Positions 44,277-53,563 of a stretch of 64,000 nt of DNA are shown here, piece after piece (the first letter of the stretch is position 1; every line of letters begins with the position of its first letter). This stretch comes from Ruegeria arenilitoris. Lineage in GTDB: Bacteria; Pseudomonadota; Alphaproteobacteria; Rhodobacterales; Rhodobacteraceae. The position numbers and the translations under genes are program-made. The DNA lies in NCBI RefSeq assembly GCF_013030265.1, contig NZ_WPZQ01000013.1, positions 1 to 64,000 on the forward strand. Reading direction: 5' to 3'. Under the pieces are notes generated by a model that ran no database searches, had not been told where the DNA came from, and worked only from the letters and a program-made list of their open reading frames with translations.

Positions 44277-45131
44277 ATGCTGGACGATCCGAAAACCCTC
44301 GTTTCTACCGAATGGCTTGCCGCTCATCTCAAGGACCCGGATCTGCGGATTCTGGACGGGTCTTGGTATTTGCCGCAGCAGGGGCGAGACGCAAAGGCCG
44401 AGTATGAGGCCGGTCACATCCCCGGTGCACGGTTTTTCGATATCGATGACATTTCCGATCACCGCTCGGACCTGCCGCACATGGCGCCTCCGGTCGAGAA
44501 ATTCATGTCGCGCCTGCGGGCCATGGGTGTGGGCGACGGACATCAGGTGGTGGTCTATGACGGCGCCGGGCTGATGTCTGCTGCACGGGTCTGGTGGCTG
44601 TTTCGCCTCATGGGGCAAGAGAACATTGCAGTATTGGACGGGGGCATGCCCAAGTGGCAGGCCGAAGGTCGTGAGATCGAGGATTTGCCTCCGGTAATCC
44701 GGGATCGCCACATGACCGTTCGGGTTCAAAACCATCTGGTACGTGATGTGACTCAGGTATCGGCTGCAGCCAAGCTGGCAGATCATGAAATCATCGACGC
44801 GCGTTCTGCCGACCGCTTTGCCGGAACCGGGGTTGAGCCGCGCGAAGGTCTGCGTTCGGGTCACATCCCGGGATCGCGCAATGTACCCTTTGGCAATTTG
44901 CTGAACAAGAACGGTACGATGAAATCGCCCGAGGATTGCCGTGCAGTGTTCGAAGCCGCGGGCGTAGACCTGACCAAACCGGCTATCACGTCCTGCGGAT
45001 CAGGCGTGACTGCTGCCATCCTCAGCCTTGCGCTTGAGCGCATCGGCAAAAAAGACCATTCGCTTTATGACGGCTCCTGGGCCGAATGGGGTGCCTTCCC
45101 GACCCTGCCCGTCGCAACCGGAGAGAACTGA
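44277..45131 (+). CDS. sseA: 3-mercaptopyruvate sulfurtransferase
   Basis: 284 aa, two rhodanese domains. The active-site loop CGSGVTA near 238-244 is that of mercaptopyruvate rather than thiosulfate transferases. Also seen: YEAGHIPGARFFDID, VVYDGAGLMSAARVWWLF, LRSGHIPGSRNVPF and LYDGSWAEWG. Moves sulfane sulfur from 3-mercaptopyruvate to thiols or cyanide. The ATG at 44277 follows GGGGAGG. Its stop overlaps the next start by one base (TGATG). Confidence 0.93.
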   Translation: MLDDPKTLVSTEWLAAHLKDPDLRILDGSWYLPQQGRDAKAEYEAGHIPGARFFDIDDISDHRSDLPHMAPPVEKFMSRLRAMGVGDGHQVVVYDGAGLMSAARVWWLFRLMGQENIAVLDGGMPKWQAEGREIEDLPPVIRDRHMTVRVQNHLVRDVTQVSAAAKLADHEIIDARSADRFAGTGVEPREGLRSGHIPGSRNVPFGNLLNKNGTMKSPEDCRAVFEAAGVDLTKPAITSCGSGVTAAILSLALERIGKKDHSLYDGSWAEWGAFPTLPVATGEN

Positions 45132-46315
45132 TGTTCGAATTTCTCAAGCCGCAGCCAGCTGACAAGATTCTGGCGCTGATGCAAATGTATCGCGAGGATC
45201 CGCGCGACCAGAAGATCGACCTGGGTGTCGGTGTTTACAAGAACGCCGATGGCCTGACACCGATCAAACGTGCGGTGAAGGCAGCCGAGAAGCGCATTTG
45301 GGAAGAACAGGAAACAAAGGCCTATACCGGGCTTGCAGGCGATCCGGCTTTTGCCGACGTGATGATTGGCCTGATTTTGGGTACTTCCGTTGCACGCGGC
45401 AATATCGCTGCTGTGGCAACACCGGGTGGGACAGGCGCATGCCGTCAGGCATTTGAACTGATCCGTATGGCCAATCCTTCGGCACGTGTTTTCGTTTCGA
45501 ACCCAACATGGCCAAACCACCTGTCGATCCTGAACTATCTGGGCATCGAAACAGTGCAGTATCGCTATTTTGATGGCGAAACTCGCGGTGTTGATTTCGA
45601 TGGCATGATCGAAGACCTCAAAACCGCCAATGCAGGTGACGTGGTCCTGCTGCATGGATGCTGCCACAACCCGACAGGTGCAAACCTGAACATGGTGCAA
45701 TGGCAGGAAGTGGTGAACCTGATCAACGAGCGCGGCCTCGTTGCAATGATCGACATTGCCTATCAAGGCTTTGGTGATGGTCTGACTGAAGACGCTCAAG
45801 CCACGCGACTGGTGGCCTCGTCGGTCAAGGAATGCCTGATCGCCGCCTCATGCTCTAAAAACTTTGGTGTCTATCGTGAACGGACCGGTCTGCTGATGGC
45901 TGTCAGTGCGGATGCAGGACAAACAGCTCTGAATCAGGGAGCGCTGGCTTTCCTGAACCGGCAGAACTATTCGTTCCCACCGGATCACGGCGCGCGTGTT
46001 GTCACCACGATCCTGATGGACGAGGCACTGCGCGAAGATTGGGCGACCGAGCTGGAAGAGGTGCGCTTGTCAATGCTGGGTCTGCGCCAGCAACTGGCCG
46101 ATGAGCTGCAGCGGCTGAGCGGCTCGGACCGTTTCGGATTTCTTGCACAGCATCGCGGCATGTTCTCGCGTCTTGGTGCGTCGCCTGAACTGGTCGAGAA
46201 GCTGCGCGTTGAGCACGGTATTTACATGGTCGGTGACAGCCGCATGAACATTGCCGGGCTGAACGCGACGACGGTCCCTATTCTGGCTCAGGCGATTGTT
46301 GATGTTGGAGCATAA
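45131..46315 (+). CDS. Aromatic/aspartate aminotransferase
   Basis: 394 aa, class I PLP aminotransferase of the AspC/TyrB subgroup: KIDLGVGVYKN, TKAYTGLAGDPAF, FVSNPTWPNHLSIL, LLHGCCHNPTGANL, DIAYQGFGDGL, the PLP-lysine region AASCSKNFGVYRERTG and a C-terminal SRMNIAGLN. The family transaminates aromatic amino acids and aspartate. Translational coupling to sseA suggests it also converts cysteine to 3-mercaptopyruvate, the sseA substrate; this is inference. Confidence 0.92.
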   Translation: MFEFLKPQPADKILALMQMYREDPRDQKIDLGVGVYKNADGLTPIKRAVKAAEKRIWEEQETKAYTGLAGDPAFADVMIGLILGTSVARGNIAAVATPGGTGACRQAFELIRMANPSARVFVSNPTWPNHLSILNYLGIETVQYRYFDGETRGVDFDGMIEDLKTANAGDVVLLHGCCHNPTGANLNMVQWQEVVNLINERGLVAMIDIAYQGFGDGLTEDAQATRLVASSVKECLIAASCSKNFGVYRERTGLLMAVSADAGQTALNQGALAFLNRQNYSFPPDHGARVVTTILMDEALREDWATELEEVRLSMLGLRQQLADELQRLSGSDRFGFLAQHRGMFSRLGASPELVEKLRVEHGIYMVGDSRMNIAGLNATTVPILAQAIVDVGA

Positions 46316-46375
46316 CAACTCCGTCACGGTGGAACAAAAGCGCACATAAAGGCAGACGGTCCTGTCCGGAAGCCG

Positions 46376-47584
46376 TTGTCACAAACTCCGGATAGGATCT
46401 CTGTCTTGCAGTCGCTCCGTTCTATATGTCTGGTCGCCTCAATACTTGCCGTTGCGGCCTGTGAAGCTTCATATCCAAGGGATGAGATTGCTCCGCCTGC
46501 TGACCGGTACGAGCAATTCTATCCCGCCGGCGCAGATCAGGACGTCCGAGAATACGAAGATGAATTCTCGCAATCCAACCCGGCCCGCATCGCCAGCTAT
46601 CGCGCTGCTCTGACACAGGTTCCCCGAACCCGCGGCGTGAACATTCTTGCCCTATCTGGTGGGGGGCAGCACGGGGCGTATGGGGCCGGTGTGCTGAACG
46701 GTTGGACCGCTTCGGGAAACAGACCAAAATTTGATATTGTCACGGGAATTTCTACGGGTGCTTTGATTGCACCATTTGCCTTTCTCGGACCTGAGTACGA
46801 CGATCGGATCGAACGGTTCTATACGCAATCCACGACGCGGGATGTTGTGCGCCTTGACCTTGGTGGTGCCTTGTTCGGCAAGGGGTTCCTTGCGAAAACG
46901 ACCCCTCTGCGGGCGGCAATCGAGCGTGAGCTTTCAGATGACGTGATCAACAAGATTGCGCAGGAACATGACAAAGGTCGCCGTCTTTTTGTCGGAACGA
47001 CAAACATCGACGCCGAACGTCCGGTAACCTGGGACATCGGCGCTATCGCGATGATCGGTACCGAAAAATCGCGCCAGCTAATTCGTCAGGTCGTGCTGGC
47101 TTCTGCCTCTATCCCTGTTGTGTTCGAGCCCGTTTCCATCTCGGTCACCGATGGTGACATCTTGCGCGAAGAACTGCATGTCGATGGCGGGCTCACGCGC
47201 GAGGTGTTTGCCTATCCACATGGGATAGAAATGCGTAAACTGCTCAAGCGTTCTGGACTGAGCGGGCGTCAGAATCGCATTTGGGTAATTCACAACAAAA
47301 AGCTTGAGGCGCACTACGCGCCGCAGGCCGAAAACGCCACTGCCGTTGCTCAGCGCGCGTTCGAATTGCTGATCAGGGCGCAGAGCATTGGAGATATCGA
47401 GCGGATCGTTGAACAGGGCGCGAGGGACGGTTTGGTGACAAACCTGACGTGGATACCGGTCGAGTTTGATGTTCAGCCCGAAGAAGCCTTCGATAAGGAC
47501 TATATGACGAAACTGTTTGCTCTGGGCCGGTTCGCCGGGCAGCAAAAAGACGCCTGGCTGTATGACGTGAGTTCGCTTTACTGA
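46376..47584 (+). CDS. Patatin-like phospholipase, predicted lipoprotein
   Basis: 402 aa. Lipoprotein-type signal ending AVAAC (Cys29). Patatin motifs: oxyanion GGGQHGAYGAGVL, nucleophile Ser in VTGISTGAL, and the catalytic Asp in HVDGGLTREVF. A Ser-Asp dyad acyl hydrolase, probably acting on membrane lipids from the envelope side. Start taken as TTG at 46376 (GGAAG is close upstream); no ATG precedes the signal sequence, so the exact start is uncertain. Confidence 0.87.
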   Translation: MSQTPDRISVLQSLRSICLVASILAVAACEASYPRDEIAPPADRYEQFYPAGADQDVREYEDEFSQSNPARIASYRAALTQVPRTRGVNILALSGGGQHGAYGAGVLNGWTASGNRPKFDIVTGISTGALIAPFAFLGPEYDDRIERFYTQSTTRDVVRLDLGGALFGKGFLAKTTPLRAAIERELSDDVINKIAQEHDKGRRLFVGTTNIDAERPVTWDIGAIAMIGTEKSRQLIRQVVLASASIPVVFEPVSISVTDGDILREELHVDGGLTREVFAYPHGIEMRKLLKRSGLSGRQNRIWVIHNKKLEAHYAPQAENATAVAQRAFELLIRAQSIGDIERIVEQGARDGLVTNLTWIPVEFDVQPEEAFDKDYMTKLFALGRFAGQQKDAWLYDVSSLY

Positions 47585-47586
47585 AA

Positions 47587-47617
47587 ACGCCGGACCATCA
47601 GGCCCGGCGTATTCATT
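47587..47617. terminator. Terminator between patatin gene and amtB
   Basis: ACGCCGG and CCGGCGT around a ten-base loop. On the minus strand TTTT follows directly, so it serves amtB best; it may be bidirectional. Confidence 0.7.
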
Positions 47618-47636
47618 TGCTCAAATTGAGATGGTT

Positions 47637-48962
47637 TTAGCTTCTCGAGAACTCAGGGTACGCCTCCATACCCAACTCGCCCATATCCAGACCATTAATC
47701 TCTTCTTCCTCGCCAACCCGCAGGCCAACGGTTGCCTTGAGGATCGAGAACAGGATGAAGCTGACCACGAAGACGAAGACACCGATGGCAGCGAAGCCGA
47801 TGATCTGAGTCACAAAGGATGCATCTCCATTGGTCCACGCCACGATGAAAGTGCCCCAGAAGCCCGCAATCAGGTGAACGGGGATTGCGCCAACGACGTC
47901 GTCGATCTTCATGCGATCCAGCATTGGAACGGTCAGGACAACGATCACGCCACCGACGGCACCGATGATCAGCGCCTGGAACAGCGACGGAGCCAGAGGT
48001 TCGGCGGTGATCGAGACCAGACCGGCCAGTGCGCCGTTCAGAACCATGGTGAGGTCGACCTTGCCATACATCAGCTGTGTCAGGATCAGCGCTGCAACGG
48101 CACCCGCTGCAGCGGCCATGTTGGTATTGGCAAAGATGCGGCTGATGTCGGCCATGTCACCAATGGTGCCCATCGCAAGCTGCGAGCCGCCGTTAAAGCC
48201 GAACCAGCCCAGCCACAGGATAAATGTACCCAGGGTTGCCAGCGCGAGGTTCGAGCCGGGGATCGGAACCACTTTGCCATCCTTGTTGTACTTGCCGATA
48301 CGAGGGCCCAGCACAATGGCACCTGCCAGCGCTGCGAAGCCACCTGCGGCATGCACCAGGGTTGAGCCTGCGAAATCGCTAAAGCCCATCTCGGACAGCC
48401 AGCCACCGCCCCACTGCCAGGACGCTTCGATCGGGTAGATGATGCCCGTCAGGACGATCACGAAGATGAAGAAGGGCCACAGTTTGATCCGCTCGGCCAC
48501 GGTGCCCGAAACGATCGATGCGGTGGTGGCGCAGAACATCAGCTGAAAGAAGAAATCCGAGCCTACCGAAGCGTAGGACAGATCGGTCTCGACACCATCA
48601 AGGCCAACAGGTTCCAGAGATGTTGGTGAAAACGCGCCAAGAACGCCTGTGATGGTCCAGCCATCGCCCGGATACATCAGGTTGAAGCCAACCAGCCAGT
48701 ACATGATAGCGGCAAACGAAAACAGACCCATGTTCTTGATCAGCTGCATGGCCACGTTCTTGGAGCGTACCAGACCGGCTTCAAGCATGGCGAAGCCTGC
48801 GGCCATCCAGAACACCAGGAAGCCGCCGACCAAAAACAGCAGCGAGGTCAGGATGTATTGCGTATGCTGCGCGGTCTCGCCAGCGGCGGCCTCTTGCGCA
48901 AGGCCCATCTGCGGCAACGCGACGATCGCGGCGGCAGGGATGAGAGATTTCATCAGGTTCAT
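47637..48962 (-). CDS. amtB: Ammonium transporter
   Basis: 441 aa. N-terminal signal-like helix (ends MGLAQEAAA) plus 11 membrane helices. Family features: FLVGGFLVFWMAAGFAMLEAGLVRSKN (in parts), DFAGSTLVHAAGGFAALAGAIVLGPRIG with the first pore His, and VHLIAGFWGTF with the second. Start behind GAGGAAG. Downstream of glnK with a 32-base gap, the standard glnK-amtB operon in which GlnK plugs the channel when nitrogen is plentiful. Confidence 0.96.
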   Translation of the reverse strand: MNLMKSLIPAAAIVALPQMGLAQEAAAGETAQHTQYILTSLLFLVGGFLVFWMAAGFAMLEAGLVRSKNVAMQLIKNMGLFSFAAIMYWLVGFNLMYPGDGWTITGVLGAFSPTSLEPVGLDGVETDLSYASVGSDFFFQLMFCATTASIVSGTVAERIKLWPFFIFVIVLTGIIYPIEASWQWGGGWLSEMGFSDFAGSTLVHAAGGFAALAGAIVLGPRIGKYNKDGKVVPIPGSNLALATLGTFILWLGWFGFNGGSQLAMGTIGDMADISRIFANTNMAAAAGAVAALILTQLMYGKVDLTMVLNGALAGLVSITAEPLAPSLFQALIIGAVGGVIVVLTVPMLDRMKIDDVVGAIPVHLIAGFWGTFIVAWTNGDASFVTQIIGFAAIGVFVFVVSFILFSILKATVGLRVGEEEEINGLDMGELGMEAYPEFSRS

Positions 48963-48994
48963 GTGACTTCCTCGAATGATTTGAGTGGCGGCGC

Positions 48995-49333
48995 TTACAG
49001 CGCCTCTTCGTTCGTTTCCCCGGTCCGCACGCGCAGGGCCTGCTCGACATCAAGGACGAAAATCTTGCCGTCACCGATCTTGCCGGTTTTGGCGGTTTTG
49101 GTGATGGTCTCGACGATCTGGTCGGCCATGGTGGCGGGCACCACGATCTCGAGCTTGATCTTAGGTACGAAATTCACGGCGTATTCAGCCCCGCGATAGA
49201 TTTCCGTGTGTCCCGATTGCGAGCCAAAGCCCTTGATCTCGGTCACCATCATGCCGCGCACCCCTGCATCGGTCAGTGCCTCGCGCACCTCCTCCAGCTT
49301 GAACGGCTTGATTGTCGCAATGATCAGTTTCAC
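48995..49333 (-). CDS. glnK: PII nitrogen regulatory protein
   Basis: 112 aa, exactly PII length. MKLIIATIKPFKLEEVREAL, GHTEIYRGAEY with Tyr51 (uridylylation site) in the T loop, KIKLEIVV, TKTAKTGKIGDGKIFV (ATP site) and RVRTGETNEEAL. Signals nitrogen and energy state to AmtB and GlnE/NtrB-type partners. The start is GTG at 49333 behind AGGGGAAAG; the open frame upstream to 49456 is not PII-like. Confidence 0.96.
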   Translation of the reverse strand: MKLIIATIKPFKLEEVREALTDAGVRGMMVTEIKGFGSQSGHTEIYRGAEYAVNFVPKIKLEIVVPATMADQIVETITKTAKTGKIGDGKIFVLDVEQALRVRTGETNEEAL

Positions 49334-49450
49334 GTCTTTCCCCTCTGCTTTCCGGGCAGGCCGGTTTGTTTGCACCTGCAGAAAAAGAGCGCGACCTGAC
49401 GTCGTAAGGAACGGACTCAGTCGTTCGACGCCGGGTAAAACAGCGTGAAG

Positions 49451-49469
49451 TTGCACAATTTTTGCACAA
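49451..49469. promoter_or_regulatory. Tandem TTGCACAA repeats upstream of glnK
   Basis: TTGCACAA occurs at 49451-49458 and 49462-49469, eleven bases apart, placing them on the same face of the helix. 118-136 bases from the glnK start. Candidate regulator site; it could also serve the divergent PBP gene. Confidence 0.45.
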
Positions 49470-49590
49470 AACGTGTGATATGTTCAAAAATTAGGCGCAT
49501 GTGAGAGGGGAAATACCGGAAAATCACACCTCTACATGCCCGCGCAGCCACGGTATGGTGGCGCAAAAGCATAATCGGGCAGAGTTGAGC

Positions 49591-51783
49591 ATGACTGAGT
49601 CCAAGCGCCGCAAAGCGACACTGGTCGCGGATAAAAGATACCCGTCGAAAGGGCGCAAGCCCACGGCGACCAAACGTGCTGCAAAACCGGCGGGCAAGAA
49701 AGCGACTGCGCGCAAAACGACAACGCTCAAGACCGCACGCAAGAAAACCAGTAAGGGCTCTGGTGGGAATGGCGGAGGGATCTTCCGCCGTCTGTTCCGC
49801 TGGATCTGGCGACTGATCTGGGGCCTGACCTGGCGTGTCGGGGCGATTGCGGCACTGCTCATCGCACTCGCAGTGGGGATCGTTTACTCATCTCTGCCGG
49901 ATGTGGATGCCTTGTTGGATGGACGTGCGCGCGGATCGGTTACGTTGCTGGATCGCGATGGCAAGGTCTTTGCATGGCGCGGGGACCAGTTCGGCGGTGT
50001 AATTACTGCGGATACGGTTTCGCCCCACTTAAAGAACGCGGTGATCGCGACCGAGGATAAGCGCTTCTATCGGCATTTTGGCGTCAGTCCGCGCGGCGTA
50101 GCCAGCGCCGTTCGCATCAACCTGAGCGAAGGGCGTGGACCGCTGTCAGGGCATGGCGGCTCGACCATCACGCAACAGACCGCCAAGTTGCTGTGCCTAG
50201 GTGTGCCATATGAGCCGGATCAATGGGAATCCGAGGCAGCCTATGAGGCAGACTGCCGTCAGGGATCGCTGTGGCGTAAAGCCAAAGAAGCCATCTATGC
50301 GATGGCGATGGAGGTCAAATACTCCAAGGATGAGGTTCTGACTGTTTATCTGAACCGCGCATTCCTTGGTGCGGGCGCCCGTGGCTTCGAAGCTGCAAGC
50401 CAGCGTTACTTTGGTAAATCGGCGGCCGAGGTTAATCCGTCTGAGGCTGCGATGCTGGCAGGTCTTCTTGTTGCGCCGACGCGCTACGCCCCAACCAATA
50501 ACCTGCAGCGGTCGCAGGATCGCGCACGCCTTGTGATTGGGCTGATGGAGGATCAGGGATATCTGACCGCCTCTCAGGCCAGCACAGCGCGCAGTAACCC
50601 GGCGCAGTTGTCAGAGGCTGCAGCTGCAAGGGCTGGCGGCTACTTTGCCGACTGGGTCATGGCCAGCGGGCCCGAGTTCTTTACCCGCAATACAACCGAA
50701 GATGTGGTGATCCGGACCACTCTGGACCAGCGCCTGCAGAAATCTGCTGAAGAGGCCCTGCAGTTCATATTTCAGGAGAAGGTACGCGAAGGGTCCAAGG
50801 CGCAGGCTGCAATTGTTGTAATGTCGGCCGACGGTGCCGTGCGCGCCATGGTTGGCGGTCGAAAGACCCGCGTCTCAGGCGCATTCAACCGGGCCACGCA
50901 GGCTTTGCGCCAGACCGGATCTTCCTTCAAACCATTTGTCTACGCGACAGCACTGGAACTGGGGTATTCGCCATTGGATACTGTGGTGGATGAGCCCACT
51001 TGCTGGAACATTCCCGGATCGGGTCAGTGGTGCCCAAAAAACTACACCAACAAATATTATGGGCGTGTGACGCTGGCCGATGCGTTGAAGAACTCATTGA
51101 ATATTCCAGCGGTGAAGGTGGCCGATATCTCGGGTCTGGACAATGTCCGGACTGTCGCCAGTCAGTTCGGAATTGCCAGCGATCTGGCCGAGGGGCCGGC
51201 GTTGGCGCTGGGCGCGTCAGAAAGCACTCTGATCGAGATGACGGGGGCGTATGCCGGTATCCTGAATGGTGGCTCATCGGTGGAACCCTACGGCCTGACC
51301 GAGCTGAAATTGCTGGGAGATGAGACACCGGTCATGGTGACCACGACCGGGATCGGAGAGCGTGTGATCCGGGATGATGCCGCCAAACAACTGACATGGA
51401 TGATGGAGCGCGTCGTGTCCCAAGGCACCGGGCAACGGGCGAAGCTGCCTGGATGGCAAGTGGCAGGTAAAACCGGGACAACACAGGCTGCACGGGACGC
51501 CTGGTTTATCGGCTTTACGGCGGATTACGTGGCCGGTGTCTGGATGGGTTATGACGATAACACACCCTTGTCGGGCGTGACTGGTGGCGGATTACCAGCT
51601 GAAATCTGGAGAGAGACTATGCTGCGCGTGACCGAAGGGATGACCCCGACACCACTGCCCATGCTGGCTCCAGAGCCGCCGGTTCAGGTGGCACAACCAA
51701 CACAGCAACGGCGCCGACAGGGTGGCGGCGGGTTTGCCAAGGCAGTCGATAATCTGTTGAAGGATATTTTCGGCAAGAACTGA
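49591..51783 (+). CDS. Class A penicillin-binding protein, PBP1A/1C-like
   Basis: 730 aa. A very basic Lys/Arg/Thr/Ala cytoplasmic tail (1-60) precedes a membrane anchor (about 80-100). The glycosyltransferase domain has VIATEDKRFYRHFGVSPRG and GHGGSTITQQTAKLL; the transpeptidase domain has TGSSFKPFVYATALE (Ser-x-x-Lys), SLN and KTGTTQAARDAWFIGF. Polymerises and crosslinks peptidoglycan. Start at 49591 gives the family-like N terminus; ATGs are not well placed upstream. A Pro/Gln-rich tail with RRRQGGGG closes the protein. Stand-alone gene divergent from glnK. Confidence 0.92.
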   Translation: MTESKRRKATLVADKRYPSKGRKPTATKRAAKPAGKKATARKTTTLKTARKKTSKGSGGNGGGIFRRLFRWIWRLIWGLTWRVGAIAALLIALAVGIVYSSLPDVDALLDGRARGSVTLLDRDGKVFAWRGDQFGGVITADTVSPHLKNAVIATEDKRFYRHFGVSPRGVASAVRINLSEGRGPLSGHGGSTITQQTAKLLCLGVPYEPDQWESEAAYEADCRQGSLWRKAKEAIYAMAMEVKYSKDEVLTVYLNRAFLGAGARGFEAASQRYFGKSAAEVNPSEAAMLAGLLVAPTRYAPTNNLQRSQDRARLVIGLMEDQGYLTASQASTARSNPAQLSEAAAARAGGYFADWVMASGPEFFTRNTTEDVVIRTTLDQRLQKSAEEALQFIFQEKVREGSKAQAAIVVMSADGAVRAMVGGRKTRVSGAFNRATQALRQTGSSFKPFVYATALELGYSPLDTVVDEPTCWNIPGSGQWCPKNYTNKYYGRVTLADALKNSLNIPAVKVADISGLDNVRTVASQFGIASDLAEGPALALGASESTLIEMTGAYAGILNGGSSVEPYGLTELKLLGDETPVMVTTTGIGERVIRDDAAKQLTWMMERVVSQGTGQRAKLPGWQVAGKTGTTQAARDAWFIGFTADYVAGVWMGYDDNTPLSGVTGGGLPAEIWRETMLRVTEGMTPTPLPMLAPEPPVQVAQPTQQRRRQGGGGFAKAVDNLLKDIFGKN

Positions 51784-51801
51784 TGTTCAGGCCTGAAAGG
51801 C

Positions 51802-51824
51802 AGGCAGCGCGTGTCGCGCTGCCT
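51802..51824. terminator. Terminator-like hairpin between PBP and leuB
   Basis: AGGCAGCGC, loop GTGTC, GCGCTGCCT, between two convergent genes. No long T run on either strand, so efficiency is uncertain. Confidence 0.6.
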
Positions 51825-51834
51825 GATTATTGTG

Positions 51835-52938
51835 TCAGAGACTTTCGTTCAGCGCAGCAACAATGGCGTCGCCCATCTCTGTGGTTGAAACGGGCTCGAC
51901 ACCCTCATCCGCCAGCAGGTCACCGGTGCGAACGCCATCGGCCAGAACTTTCTCGACAGCGGCTTCGAGGCGATCTGCTTCTTCACCCTGATCAAAGCTG
52001 TAGCGCAGCGCCATCGCAAAGCTGAGGATACAGGCGATTGGGTTCGCCTTGCCTTGACCAGCAATGTCCGGAGCGGAACCGTGTACGGGCTCATACAGCG
52101 CCTTTGGCCGACCATTGGCCATCGGTGCGCCCAGCGAGGCGGATGGCAGCATGCCCAGCGATCCGGTCAGCATCGCGGCGCAGTCAGACAGGATGTCACC
52201 GAACAAGTTGTCGGTCAGGATCACGTCGAACTGCTTGGGTGCGCGAACCAGCTGCATCGCGCCGTTGTCGGCATACATGTGAGACAGCTCGACCTCAGGA
52301 TAATCAGCCGCGACACGATTCACGACTTCGCGCCACAGGATACCTGATTCCATCACATTGGCTTTTTCCATCGAGCAGAGCTTTTTGCCCCGGCGCATGG
52401 CCAGTTCGAAAGCCGAACGTGCTGCGCGCTCGATCTCGGATTCGGTGTAACGCTGGGTATTGATGCCCACTCGCTCGTTGCCTTCTTCGAAGATGCCACG
52501 CGGCTCGCCGAAATAGACACCCGAAGTCAGTTCGCGCACGATCATGATGTCCAGACCGGCCACCACATCCTTTTTCAGCGACGAGAAATCGGCCAGCGCG
52601 TCAAAGCACTGGGCCGGACGCAGGTTCGAATACAGGTCCATTTCCTTGCGCAGGCGCAGCAATCCGCGCTCGGGCTTGAGGCTGAAGTCCAGATCGTCAT
52701 ACTTCGGTCCACCTACGGCACCCAGCAGAACAGCATCTGCTTCTTGCGCCTTGGCCATGGTCTCGTCTGATAGTGGCTTGCCATGGGCATCATAGGCTGC
52801 ACCGCCTACGAGGTCCTCGCTCACGTCAAATTGAAGTCCGCGATTGGCGCCGAACCAATCGATGATTTTGCGCACTTCGGCCATAACTTCCGGGCCAATT
52901 CCGTCTCCGGGCAGGATGAGGAGCGAGGGGTTGGACAT
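51835..52938 (-). CDS. leuB: 3-isopropylmalate dehydrogenase
   Basis: 367 aa. Oxidative decarboxylation in leucine synthesis. Seen: [47 protein letters not shown], the Tyr/Lys region [20 protein letters not shown] and [23 protein letters not shown] (residues 270-292). AAGGAGACCC precedes ATG. Separated from leuC/leuD by about 5 kb of other genes. Confidence 0.97.
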   Translation of the reverse strand: MSNPSLLILPGDGIGPEVMAEVRKIIDWFGANRGLQFDVSEDLVGGAAYDAHGKPLSDETMAKAQEADAVLLGAVGGPKYDDLDFSLKPERGLLRLRKEMDLYSNLRPAQCFDALADFSSLKKDVVAGLDIMIVRELTSGVYFGEPRGIFEEGNERVGINTQRYTESEIERAARSAFELAMRRGKKLCSMEKANVMESGILWREVVNRVAADYPEVELSHMYADNGAMQLVRAPKQFDVILTDNLFGDILSDCAAMLTGSLGMLPSASLGAPMANGRPKALYEPVHGSAPDIAGQGKANPIACILSFAMALRYSFDQGEEADRLEAAVEKVLADGVRTGDLLADEGVEPVSTTEMGDAIVAALNESL

Positions 52939-53029
52939 GAAGGGTCTCCTTGCGTTTTACAGCAAAGGCCCTAGCGTCTGCGCCGCATCGGGTCAATGAG
53001 ACGATCCGGCCAAAACACGAGGAAAACAC

Positions 53030-53557
53030 ATGTTGATACCGGGAAATCCCGTTCCTGAACTGAAAATCGAAACCGTGGCACATGGCAGCTTTGATCTGGA
53101 TGCGGACAAAGGTGAAAACGGGACGCTGGTGATTCAGTATCGCGGCCTGCATTGCCCGATCTGTATCCGCCAGATGGGCGAGGTCGAAGCAGCGTTGGAT
53201 GACTTCGCGGATCTGGGCATCGAAGTGATCGTGCTGAGCACCGACACTGCCGAGCGCGCGGCTGAAACGGTCGAGAAGGCGGGCACTTCGCGTTTGCGTG
53301 TCGGGCACAGCCTGCCATTGGCGGCGGCGCGAGATGACTGGGGCCTGTACATGTCCAAGGGTCGTGAGGGTACGGCTGAGGCGCCATTCTTTGCGGAGCC
53401 GGGGCATTTCTATATCGCACCGGACCGGTCGCTTTATTTTGCTTGGCAGCAATCGACCCCGTTTGGCCGCCCATCCATCGCCGACATCAAGGGTGGAATT
53501 AAATACGCGCTGGACAACAAGTATCCCCCGCGTGGCACGTACACAGGCGCGCTCTGA
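53030..53557 (+). CDS. AhpC/TSA-family thioredoxin-fold protein
   Basis: 175 aa. Peroxiredoxin-like: LVIQYRGLHCPICIRQMGEVE with Cys42 and Cys45 in a C-P-x-C motif rather than the PxxxTxxC of classical peroxiredoxins, then IEVIVLSTDTAERAAETV, DWGLYMSKG and FYIAPDRSLYFAW. Probably a thiol oxidoreductase or atypical peroxidase. GAGGAAA precedes ATG. Divergent from leuB. Confidence 0.83.
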   Translation: MLIPGNPVPELKIETVAHGSFDLDADKGENGTLVIQYRGLHCPICIRQMGEVEAALDDFADLGIEVIVLSTDTAERAAETVEKAGTSRLRVGHSLPLAAARDDWGLYMSKGREGTAEAPFFAEPGHFYIAPDRSLYFAWQQSTPFGRPSIADIKGGIKYALDNKYPPRGTYTGAL

Positions 53558-53563
53558 ATACGT

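Noticed and set aside
49334..49500. Sigma-54/NtrC promoter for glnK
   Set aside because: No TGGCAC-N5-TTGCA element could be found; only the tandem TTGCACAA repeats.
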